From NCBI GenBank assembly GCA_003170115.1, contig PMZS01000267.1, positions 1-14,062 on the forward strand: DNA of 14,062 nucleotides. Reading direction: 5' to 3'. The notes under the pieces were generated by a model. The model saw only the letters and a list, made by a program, of their open reading frames with translations. It made no database searches and was not told where the DNA came from. Source of the stretch: Spirochaetaceae bacterium. GTDB taxonomy: Bacteria; Spirochaetota; Spirochaetia; SZUA-6; Fen-1364. Shown here in pieces: positions 7,065 to 13,340 of the stretch (positions within the stretch are counted from its first letter, which is position 1; each line of letters begins with the position of its first letter). Position numbers and translations under genes: made by a program.

Positions 7065-7244
7065 TCACGCCGTGAGGTCGATGCGTGCGCCAAGCGAAGC
7101 ATCCTGGACGGCCTGTTGGACACCCGCTTTCAACAGCTTTTCAGCGGTCTTCATTGCCATCGCCTGGGACTCCTGCAGCATTGCACCGAGATCTTCGATG
7201 GCCTGCGCGAGGTCGGCTCTGGCGCTTCCGATTCCTGGTACCAT
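7065..7244 (-). CDS. Small helical protein, YjfB-like putative motility protein
   Basis: A 59-residue frame reading MVPGIGSARADLAQAIEDLG, followed by AMLQESQAMAMKTAEKLLKA and ending QDASLGARIDLTA. Its length, its single amphipathic helix rich in Ala, Gln and Met, and its ending in G-x-x-ID resemble the YjfB family of about 60-residue putative motility proteins; I infer membership from this pattern alone. No function is established. An AAGGA lies very close to the ATG (3 bases), and the exact sigma-28 -10 octamer GCCGATAA is also there. It lies 55 bp upstream of fxsA on the same strand and diverges from the Fur-family gene. The flagellar genes at the left end of the window make a motility link reasonable. 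Confidence 0.55.
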   Translation of the reverse strand: MVPGIGSARADLAQAIEDLGAMLQESQAMAMKTAEKLLKAGVQQAVQDASLGARIDLTA

Positions 7245-7250
7245 ATTTCC

Positions 7251-7258
7251 TTATCGGC
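7251..7258 (-). promoter_or_regulatory. Sigma-28 (FliA/SigD) -10 box candidate before the YjfB-like gene
   Basis: The minus strand reads GCCGATAA at 7258-7251, identical to the sigma-28 -10 consensus. Six bases then separate it from the ATG at 7244. A matching -35 (TAAA type) is not visible at the usual distance, which is the main weakness. If used, transcription would begin at about the start codon and the adjacent AAGGA would not be in the mRNA. Confidence 0.3.
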
Positions 7259-7291
7259 AGCCTGAGCCATAAAGCTCGATTTTCCCACCGG

Positions 7292-7320
7292 TTGACAATC
7301 CGCATCAGCCGGCGCATGAT
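7292..7320 (+). promoter_or_regulatory. Promoter of the fur-feoB operon
   Basis: A perfect TTGACA (7292-7297) and CATGAT (7315-7320, 4/6) are separated by 17 bases, giving a start near 7327. This lies upstream of the preferred ATG at 7343 and rules out the earlier in-frame ATGs at 7316 and 7319, which would fall within the -10. Confidence 0.45.
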
Positions 7321-7324
7321 GAGA

Positions 7325-7341
7325 TTGAGAATCACTCGCAA
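7325..7341 (+). promoter_or_regulatory. Fur/Per-box-like operator
   Basis: TTGAGAATCACTCGCAA is an imperfect 8-1-8 palindrome with six of eight pairs matching. It resembles the TGAnAAT-n-ATTnTCA form of Fur/PerR boxes. It overlaps the predicted transcription start and ends one base before the ATG of the Fur-family gene, a position suited to autorepression of the whole iron operon. Confidence 0.35.
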
Positions 7342-7342
7342 A

Positions 7343-7777
7343 ATGGAACCGGTGGACCACTTTCGCGGCTTCTTGAAGAAGAACGGCCTTGCCTTCACTT
7401 CTGCCCGCGCCGCGATCCTCAAGGGGATCGTCGCGTCACGCGGTCATTTCGACGCGGACGCCCTGCACGAGCAGCTGAAGCGCGTGGGGGAATCGCTGTC
7501 CTGCGCCACGGTGTACAGGACACTTCCCCTGTTTGTTCAAAGCGGGATCATCAAGGAGACGTTGCGCTCGAAGGGCCGCGCACGCTACGAACCGGCGTGG
7601 GGCCTCGAGCACCACGATCACCTGGAGTGCGTTGCCTGCGGCCGGATCATCGAGTTCAGGGATGACGAGCTGGAGCGGCTGCAGGACAAGGTCTGCCAGA
7701 GGCACAGCTTCCGGCCCGTGGAGCACCGCCTGGGCATCCGCGGCTACTGCTCTGAATGCGGAAAGAAGGGAACGTGA
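7343..7777 (+). CDS. fur: Fur-family metal-dependent repressor
   Basis: A 144-residue Fur/PerR/Zur-type dimeric repressor, the usual length for the family. The winged-helix region covers about 1-80 (TSARAAILKGI, HFDADALHEQL, SCATVYRTLPLFVQSGII). The metal region has HHDHLECVACGRIIEF (90-105), and the structural zinc site is probably C96, C99, C136 and C139 (CSEC). The regulatory metal would be held by the His/Asp/Glu residues around 90-104 and H121. Sequence alone does not separate Fur from PerR, but feoB immediately downstream favours iron control. The ATG at 7343 fits the promoter, the operator and the family's N-terminus, although no clear Shine-Dalgarno is seen. Its last 4 bases overlap the feoB GTG. 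Confidence 0.85.
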   Translation: MEPVDHFRGFLKKNGLAFTSARAAILKGIVASRGHFDADALHEQLKRVGESLSCATVYRTLPLFVQSGIIKETLRSKGRARYEPAWGLEHHDHLECVACGRIIEFRDDELERLQDKVCQRHSFRPVEHRLGIRGYCSECGKKGT

Positions 7778-9678
7778 CACGCATCGCCGTGGTCGGCCTT
7801 CCCAACAGCGGCAAGAGCCAGCTTTGCAACAGCCTTACCGGCACCTACGCGCTGGTGTCCAACTATCCGCAAACCACGGTCGCCGTCACGACCCACCGCG
7901 TCAACATCGAGGGCCGTCACTGGGAAGTCACGGACACCCCCGGGCTGCACGGGCTGTTCATCCAATCGGAGGAGGAGCTGGTGGTCCGGACCCTCCTCTT
8001 TGAGCGCCCCCCGGACGTGCTGGTGCAATGCGTGGACGCGAACCGCTTTCGCGAGTCGCTCCTCCTCACGGCGGATCTTCTCGGCCTGGGCATTCCCCTC
8101 GTCCTCGTGGTCACCGCCGTCGGGGAAAGCGCGCGTCGGGGCATCAATCTCGATACGCCGTCCCTCGGGCGGTTCCTCGGGCTCCCGGTGGTCGCCTCTT
8201 CCCGTCCCGGTGCGGGGGTTCCCGAGCTGCGGCACCTCCTGCTCAGGACGGTCCCTGTCCCGCCGCGGCTTGATTTCGGAGCCACCCTGGAAGGGGCCAT
8301 CGGGCGGACGATGAATCTGCTCTCCGCTTCCGCCGCCTTCCCCCGCGCCTCGGCCCTTCTCCTCCTGGAGAACGACCTCTCGTTCGTCGGCGCCGCGGTG
8401 AACGGCCGTTCGGCGCTGCTGGAAGAAGTCCGGACCGGCCTTGCAGGCACGGCTCCCCGGCTGATCGCCGAAAGAAGAAACCATTGGGTGGACGATGTGG
8501 CGGGGCGCGTTTCGAAGAAAAACGGAGGCGGGGCACCCGCGCCGCGGTTCTCCGAGACGTTCGCCCGGATGTGCCGCCACCCCCTGTACGGCCTTCCCAT
8601 CCTCGCGTTCTTCCTCGGTCTGGTGTACGTCATGGTGGTCTACGTGGCCGGCGCCCTGTCGCTGTTCCTTACCGTGACGGTCACGGACCCGGTTGTGCGT
8701 GTCGTCGGCATCCTCCTGCCGCAGGGCTTCTGGAAGGACCTCCTGATCGGCCCGCACGGCCTGCTCACGCTCGGCCTGTTCAACTCGCTTACCACCGTCC
8801 TGCCGATTCTCTCGGTGTTTTTCCTGGTCTTCGGGCTCCTGGAAGACATCGGCTACCTCCCCAATCTCGCTATCCTCACCCGGCGGGTCTCCGCGAAGCT
8901 GGGCATCACGGGAAACGCCGTAATCCCCCTTGTCCTGGGATTCGGATGCAAGACCATGGCGACGATGACGGCGCGCACTATCCAGTCACGCAAGGAAAAG
9001 CTCATCGTCATCGCCCTCATTGCATTCGCGATCCCCTGTTCCGCGCAGATGGGTCTCTCCATCGCCATCCTCGGCGCGCACGGGGTGCGTTACTTCATCG
9101 CGGCATTCGGCTTGCTCGCTCTTGCCGAGCTGGTCGCCGGACTTCTCCTGAACAGACTCATTCCCGCCGATGCCACGGGCCAGTTCATCCAGGAGCTTCC
9201 CCCGATCCGCATGCCGCGCATCGGTGCGGTGGCCCGGAAAACGGCGTACCGGCTGCTCTGGTTTCTGAGGGAGGCGATCCCCATCTTTCTCATCGCCGCC
9301 GCGGCCATGTTCGCCATCGACTCACTCGGCCTGCTCGCTCTCCTGAAGACGGCGCTGAAGCCGTTCATCACGGGCTGGCTCGGGCTGCCCCTGGACATGG
9401 TGGACGCTCTCCTCCTCACATTCGCGCGCAGCGAAGCCGCGGCAGGCCTCATCCTGAAAATGTCCCACCAGGGTGTCCTGAACGGGGCCCAGAGCATCCT
9501 CGCCGTCATCCTCATCACGACCTTTGCCCAGTGTTTCGCCAATATCGCCGCCATTTTCAAGGAGGTGCGCGCCCGGGCGGCACTGATCATCATCGCCTCG
9601 ATCTATGCGGCCTCTTTCGTGTACACCGGCGCCGTGCACGCCCTGCTCGCCGCGGCGGGGGGAGCCCTGGGGTTATGA
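7774..9678 (+). CDS. feoB: Ferrous iron transporter FeoB, atypical G-domain
   Basis: A 634-residue Fe(II) importer of the cytoplasmic membrane. The N-terminal GTPase-like domain has G1 GLPNSGKS (8-15), a G2-like NYPQTTV (30-36) and G3 DTPGLHG (54-60). The G4 NxxD is lost: the aligned positions read TAVG (114-117, in LVVTAVGESARRG). A G5-like SSRPGAG follows. The membrane part begins near 265 and has the two gate regions, GFGCKTMATMTARTI (C392) and FAQCFANIAAIF (C587). The GTG at 7774 overlaps the fur stop as GTGA and follows GAAAGAAGGG; an in-frame ATG at 7756 is possible but adds six residues not typical for the family. The next gene overlaps by ATGA. No separate feoA is seen; an SH3/FeoA-like domain is fused to the downstream regulator. 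Confidence 0.93.
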   Translation: MTRIAVVGLPNSGKSQLCNSLTGTYALVSNYPQTTVAVTTHRVNIEGRHWEVTDTPGLHGLFIQSEEELVVRTLLFERPPDVLVQCVDANRFRESLLLTADLLGLGIPLVLVVTAVGESARRGINLDTPSLGRFLGLPVVASSRPGAGVPELRHLLLRTVPVPPRLDFGATLEGAIGRTMNLLSASAAFPRASALLLLENDLSFVGAAVNGRSALLEEVRTGLAGTAPRLIAERRNHWVDDVAGRVSKKNGGGAPAPRFSETFARMCRHPLYGLPILAFFLGLVYVMVVYVAGALSLFLTVTVTDPVVRVVGILLPQGFWKDLLIGPHGLLTLGLFNSLTTVLPILSVFFLVFGLLEDIGYLPNLAILTRRVSAKLGITGNAVIPLVLGFGCKTMATMTARTIQSRKEKLIVIALIAFAIPCSAQMGLSIAILGAHGVRYFIAAFGLLALAELVAGLLLNRLIPADATGQFIQELPPIRMPRIGAVARKTAYRLLWFLREAIPIFLIAAAAMFAIDSLGLLALLKTALKPFITGWLGLPLDMVDALLLTFARSEAAAGLILKMSHQGVLNGAQSILAVILITTFAQCFANIAAIFKEVRARAALIIIASIYAASFVYTGAVHALLAAAGGALGL

Positions 9679-10421
9679 ACGGCATCACTGACCGGGACGA
9701 AATACTGGAAAGGCTCTGGCAGCTCGGCGAGCGCGGCGCTCCCACCGTCGAGGGCCTGCGCGCGTCCCTGAAAGGCAGGTTCGACGCCGTGGACCTGGAA
9801 CGGCTCCAGGAGGACGGCATGGTGCGGAGGGAGGCGGAGACCCTTTCCCTCACCGGGCCGGGCGCCGCGCACGCGGAGAGGCTCATCCGCGCCCACAGGA
9901 TCGGCGAAAGGCTGATCCACGACGTTCTGGGACGGGAGTTCGAATCGGGCGCGTGCGAATTCGAGCACATTCTTGCGACGGAGATCGTCGACGGCATCTG
10001 TACGCTCCTGGGCCACCCCCGCGAATGCCCGCACGGGTTTTCCATTCCGCAGGGAGAATGCTGCAGGGTCTCGGCCCGGTACGTGCAGAAAATTGTGGTG
10101 CCGCTCACCGAGCTGCAGATCGGGCAGACAGCGAGAGTGGCGTGGGTGTACACTCGCAGCGACCAGCAGCTGCACCGGCTTACTTCCCTTCAGATCCGTC
10201 CCGGCTCGATCGTGAAGCTCCACCAGGACTACCCGTCCTACGTGATCGAATGCGACGGTGCAAGCATCGCCATGGACGAGGAGGTGGCGCGCAGCATCAA
10301 CGTATGGCTCGAAGGGGCCTCCGCGATCCGCGCCGAGGAAGAGCCCCCGCGGCACGAGCGGCCGAACTTCGCCAAGCCGCGGTGGCGCTGGCGCCTTGGC
10401 GGCCGCGACAGGGGACACTGA
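9675..10421 (+). CDS. DtxR-type metalloregulator with cysteine cluster and C-terminal FeoA/SH3 domain
   Basis: A 248-residue protein. Residues 1-60 form a winged helix, less conserved than in classical DtxR. Residues 65-130 resemble the DtxR dimerisation and metal region (AHRIGERLIHDVLG, then FEHIL, EIVDGICTLLGHPRECPHG and IPQGECCR). Cysteines are at 94, 109, 118, 129 and 130, in addition to His residues, and could bind a metal or an Fe-S cluster. Residues 142-212 form an FeoA/SH3-like domain (VPLTELQIGQTARVAWV, LTSLQIRPGSIVKL). The tail is basic. It shares ATGA with feoB, so it is co-translated and probably senses iron, either controlling this operon or acting on FeoB through the SH3 domain (inference). 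The frame stays open far into feoB, but the overlapping ATG at 9675 gives the correct domain start. Confidence 0.85.
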   Translation: MNGITDRDEILERLWQLGERGAPTVEGLRASLKGRFDAVDLERLQEDGMVRREAETLSLTGPGAAHAERLIRAHRIGERLIHDVLGREFESGACEFEHILATEIVDGICTLLGHPRECPHGFSIPQGECCRVSARYVQKIVVPLTELQIGQTARVAWVYTRSDQQLHRLTSLQIRPGSIVKLHQDYPSYVIECDGASIAMDEEVARSINVWLEGASAIRAEEEPPRHERPNFAKPRWRWRLGGRDRGH

Positions 10422-10447
10422 GAAGATCACGTGAGGAGGAATGGAAG

Positions 10448-11569
10448 ATGACCTATCGAACAATGGGCAGGACCGGCGTGCAGCCTTCGTCTCTGGGCTT
10501 CGGGTGCATGCGCCTTCCCATGAGGGACGCGAGCACGGTGGATCGGGAAAAGGCGATCCCCATGCTGATGCGCGCATACGAGCACGGCGTGAACTATTTC
10601 GATACCGGCAAGTGGTACTGCGGCCAGGACTCCGAGCGCACCCTCGGGGAAGCGGTGAAGGGAATGGATCGCGGCAGGATATATCTGTCCACCAAGTACG
10701 CGCAGGGAGCGCCCACCGCGAAAGATCTGAGAGAGAAGTTCGAGACGAGCCTCGCTCTCATGGACCAGCAGTACGTGGACTTTTACCACCTCTGGGGCAT
10801 CTCGTGGGAGTCCTTCCGCACGAAGATCGACATCCCCGGCGGGCCCCTGAAGGAGTTCCTGAAGCTCAAGGAAGAGGGGCTGGCCCGGCACCTTTCCTTC
10901 TCCTTCCACTCGGATGCGGCGGAGATCGGAAAGCTGGTGGACACCGGGTATTTCGAGAGCATGCTCTGCCAGTACAACTTCCTGGACCGCCGCTGCGAGG
11001 AAGGCATCGCCTACGCGGCCTCGCGCGGTCTCGGAGTGGCCATCATGGGTCCCGTCGGCGGCGGGCGCCTTGGCACCCAGAGCGACGTGATCGGGAAGAT
11101 CCTGCCCGGGGGAGCCGCCATGAGCACCCCGGAGCTCGCTCTTCGATTCGTCCTGTCCAACCCCTCGGTCACGGTCGCGCTGAGCGGCATGTCGACCCTC
11201 AAGCAGGTCGAAGAGAACGTCGTGCACGCATCGCGCTCCTCCTGGCTCTCCCCCGAGGAACAGTCACGAGTCCGCGCGGCGGCGGAGGAGAACCAGAAGT
11301 TCATGGACCTGTACTGCACGGGGTGCGGGTACTGCATGCCCTGTCCGCAGGAGGTGAACATTCCCAAGGTCTTCGAGGCCATGAACCTCAGGAACGTGTG
11401 GGGCCTCGAGAAGCCGGCGCGGCACATGTACGCGGAGATCGGCACCACTCCCTGGGTGAAGGGCAAGCGGGCCGATGCGTGCACCGAGTGCGGGGAGTGC
11501 GAGGAAAAATGCCCGCAGAAAATCCCCATCATCTCCCAGCTCGCCGAGTCCCGCAGGGCACTGGAGTAA
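10448..11569 (+). CDS. Aldo/keto reductase with two C-terminal 4Fe-4S motifs
   Basis: A 373-residue protein. The TIM-barrel AKR domain (about 1-265) has the full catalytic tetrad: D52 and Y57 (FDTGKWY), K83 (LSTKY) and H114 (DFYHLW). The C-terminal part carries two ferredoxin-like cysteine motifs, CTGCGYCMPCP (C290, C293, C296, C299) and CTECGECEEKCP (C345, C348, C351, C355). This architecture is known from a broad family of bacterial and archaeal AKR-ferredoxin fusions with unknown substrates; it could pass electrons between NAD(P)H and Fe-S carriers. AGGAGG (10434-10439) is 8 bases before the ATG at 10448; an ATG at 10441 is in another frame. It is 26 bp after the DtxR-type gene, so it is probably the last gene of the iron operon. 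Confidence 0.93.
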   Translation: MTYRTMGRTGVQPSSLGFGCMRLPMRDASTVDREKAIPMLMRAYEHGVNYFDTGKWYCGQDSERTLGEAVKGMDRGRIYLSTKYAQGAPTAKDLREKFETSLALMDQQYVDFYHLWGISWESFRTKIDIPGGPLKEFLKLKEEGLARHLSFSFHSDAAEIGKLVDTGYFESMLCQYNFLDRRCEEGIAYAASRGLGVAIMGPVGGGRLGTQSDVIGKILPGGAAMSTPELALRFVLSNPSVTVALSGMSTLKQVEENVVHASRSSWLSPEEQSRVRAAAEENQKFMDLYCTGCGYCMPCPQEVNIPKVFEAMNLRNVWGLEKPARHMYAEIGTTPWVKGKRADACTECGECEEKCPQKIPIISQLAESRRALE

Positions 11570-11640
11570 CCGGCCCCTGTCGGGTACTTGCGGCCCCCGC
11601 CCGCATCGCGTAAGCTCAAGACATTGAAAAGGTAGTTCCC

Positions 11641-11928
11641 ATGGTGAAAGTGCTGTTCATCGACGACGATCCGCGGGCACACGCAACACTCCGCCTTGTT
11701 CTTCCCGATCCATATGTTCTCCTGTCCGCCTACACCGCGCGGCAGGGCGTGGAGACGGCGGCGCGCGAAGGGCCCGCCGTGGTGCTCCTGGATATCAACC
11801 TTCCCGACATGGACGGCCTGGACGCGCTGCGGCAGATCGCGGCGCGCCCGCTCGCCCCGCCCGTGGTCATGCTGACGGCAACAACAATCCGACAGCGGCT
11901 GCGTGCGCTTTTACCAAACTGTTTTTAG
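11641..11928 (+). pseudogene. Truncated response-regulator receiver gene
   Basis: The frame begins MVKVLFIDDDPRAHATLRLV and keeps the acidic pocket (D8, D9), the phosphorylatable D51 in VVLLDINLPD and T79 in VVMLTA. It then changes to an unrelated 15-residue ending (TTIRQRLRALLPNCF). Homology with the intact regulator starting at 13341 is clear to codon 80 (base 11880) and stops there, so the K101 region, the last alpha-beta units and any AAA+ output domain are gone. An AAGG lies 8 bases before the ATG. The paralog shows what was probably lost: a sigma-54-type activator. The fragment is probably non-functional, although a short receiver-like product could still be made. Confidence 0.75.
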
Positions 11929-11998
11929 ACCGCTAGGCAGCGGTAGACTTCGCCGGAAAAGCCAGCCCATGAAGCCACTTTGGCCACTCTCAGATTGC
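11881..11998. other. Junction sequence between the broken receiver gene and the NHL gene
   Basis: These 118 bases match neither the paralogous regulator nor the NHL gene, and no gene is visible here. A short perfect hairpin (ACCGCT at 11929-11934 with AGCGGT at 11939-11944) directly follows the premature TAG. It is not followed by a T-run on either strand, so it is not a convincing terminator. This is the left border of the foreign-looking segment. Confidence 0.5.
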
Positions 11999-12934
11999 TC
12001 AAGGCATTCTCAGCTGCACGATTCTGTTGTTGGAATAATCTGCGATGTAGATACTCCCGTTTGCATCAAGCGCAACTCCATGTGGACCGTTCAACTCCTT
12101 TTTTCCGTTGCCGTTGGCTCCGACAGATGTCCAGCCTTTGCCGCTGAGGTCATTCAGCCGCACGACTCTGCTGTTGCCGTCGTCGACAACATAGATGTGT
12201 CCCTTTGAGTCAATTGCAATGCCGCGAGGACCGTCGAAATGCTTCGATCCGCTACCTGAGGCGCCGAATGCGGTCCACCCTTTGCCGCTGATGTCGTTCA
12301 TGGATAGAACACGGTCGTTGCTGTAATCCGCGACATATATCTGCCCGTTAGGGTCTACCGCAACTCCGGAGAGGTGGTCAAACTGATTCACGCCGCTGCC
12401 TCGACCGCCGCCAAGCGTCGCCCACCCTTTGCCGCTCATATCGTTCATCACCGCGAGTCGGGTGCCGCTATATTCGGCCACATAGATGTGTCCACTTGCG
12501 TCCACGGCTATTCCGTCAGGATTGCCGAACTGGTTTCTGCCGGAGCCGATGCCGCTGCCGAGTGTGGTCCAACCCCCGCCGCCCATATCGTTCATGCGAA
12601 CGATCCGACTGTTGCCCTCGTCAGCGACGTATATATGGCCGCTTGCATCCAGCGCAACTGCGGAAGGAGCGAAAAACTGCTTTGTGCCGTTGCCCTGGGT
12701 GCCCAGGGTGGTCCATCCCTCACCGCTCATATCGTTCATCCGAACGATTCGACAGTTTTGCCGATCTGCGACATAGATATGGCCGCTTTTGTCCACTGCG
12801 ACGCCACTAGGTCCTTGGAATTGATTGGTGCCGTTGCCCTTTGTCCCGAGCGTGGCCCAGCCAGCCCCGCTATCGCTGCCAAGGGCGAGAAAAACAAACA
12901 AGGCGCACATCAATGCTAATAGCAATTTCTTCAT
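11999..12934 (-). CDS. Secreted six-bladed NHL-repeat beta-propeller protein
   Basis: A 311-residue protein with a signal peptide (MKKLLLALMCALFVFLALG, about 1-20) and no lipobox cysteine. The rest is six tandem repeats of about 47-48 residues. Each has a W-T/A-x-x-G opening, a G-x-A-x-D-x-x-G core, IYVADxxNxRIVRMND and SGKGW, which are NHL-repeat features. Six repeats fit a closed six-bladed propeller, with the W-x-x-G strand of one unit joining the next. NHL propellers bind ligands or proteins, or act as hydrolase-like scaffolds, but no catalytic motif is visible. GGAGG sits 7 bases before the ATG. Base composition is far below the neighbours (27 of 60 G+C at 12001-12060), suggesting recent acquisition. 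It runs opposite to the genes on both sides. Confidence 0.85.
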   Translation of the reverse strand: MKKLLLALMCALFVFLALGSDSGAGWATLGTKGNGTNQFQGPSGVAVDKSGHIYVADRQNCRIVRMNDMSGEGWTTLGTQGNGTKQFFAPSAVALDASGHIYVADEGNSRIVRMNDMGGGGWTTLGSGIGSGRNQFGNPDGIAVDASGHIYVAEYSGTRLAVMNDMSGKGWATLGGGRGSGVNQFDHLSGVAVDPNGQIYVADYSNDRVLSMNDISGKGWTAFGASGSGSKHFDGPRGIAIDSKGHIYVVDDGNSRVVRLNDLSGKGWTSVGANGNGKKELNGPHGVALDANGSIYIADYSNNRIVQLRMP

Positions 12935-13245
12935 GTCAAAGCCTCCAAGTTATTTCTCTACTGATAAATGGACATTTAAGCTCGGCGAATGCATCCTTTG
13001 TGATCAAGTAGGTGGGCTGATAGCCCTTGGAATAGCGCGGCGGCTATGCTTCGAGGTTTGGGCAATACGAGGTTGGGAATCCGGCACCGAAGTCGCCTCA
13101 CCTCAGAAGAGACTACGCTTGGATCGTGTCAATACCTATCGTTATCAGTGTATGTTAGCTTGATAAGATGTCAATATAGCCGCACTCTCGCACTGGCGTG
13201 GAGTTTTTTGGGGACACCTGGACAGCTATCGCTAAATTGAAGGCC

Positions 13246-13261
13246 TTGGCAGTGCTGCTGC
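13246..13261 (+). promoter_or_regulatory. Weak sigma-54 -24/-12 candidate
   Basis: TTGGCAGTGCTGCTGC keeps the required GG and GC pairs 10 bases apart, but matches the outer consensus incompletely. It lies about 80 bp upstream of the NtrC-type gene, whose family activates sigma-54 promoters, so autoregulation is conceivable. Such a degenerate match can occur by chance. Confidence 0.22.
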
Positions 13262-13290
13262 GTTTGCAATGGCCCCCGGGGCAGGATAGC

Positions 13291-13319
13291 TTGTCTTTCC
13301 GTCGGACCGGTCGTAGTAT
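13291..13319 (+). promoter_or_regulatory. Sigma-70-like promoter candidate of the intact response regulator
   Basis: TTGTCT (13291-13296) and TAGTAT (13314-13319) are separated by 17 bases, each matching consensus at four of six positions. The predicted start is near 13326, 15 bases before the ATG at 13341. No strong Shine-Dalgarno is present in that leader. Confidence 0.3.
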
Positions 13320-13340
13320 GGACCGCATCGAGAACGTGTC

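Larger units (their letters stand above)
12935..13340. other. Low-GC intergenic region upstream of the NHL gene and the intact response regulator
   Basis: No convincing gene is seen. The first 300 bases are AT-rich for this genome (25 of 60 G+C at 12941-13000, 27 of 60 at 13141-13200). A direct repeat TGTCAATA occurs at 13127-13134 and 13169-13176, and TTATCA (13142-13147) pairs with TGATAA (13161-13166) between them. Composition becomes GC-rich again after about 13240. The NHL promoter should lie near the left side, but I could not identify it. Confidence 0.5.

Noticed and set aside
8484..9674. A long open frame in the DtxR-type regulator's frame, running through most of feoB
   Set aside because: It is a high-GC shadow of feoB; its translation is Pro/Arg/His-rich with no domain, and the regulator's start overlaps the feoB stop as ATGA.
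10441..11613. A long open frame starting at the ATG just before the aldo/keto reductase start
   Set aside because: It is out of frame with the reductase and low in complexity; the reductase has a perfect catalytic tetrad, Fe-S motifs and a well-spaced AGGAGG.
11929..11944. Possible terminator hairpin after the broken receiver gene
   Set aside because: The stem is only six pairs and no T-run follows it on either strand.
11946..13105. A possible inverted repeat around the NHL gene (GACTTCG and CCGGA near 11950, and their complements near 13085-13100)
   Set aside because: Only two short blocks match, with different spacing; this is within what chance could give, and no transposase is nearby.
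13203..13223. TTTTTTGGGGACACC, resembling ends of some mobile repeats
   Set aside because: Only one copy is seen in the window and no partner end was found.
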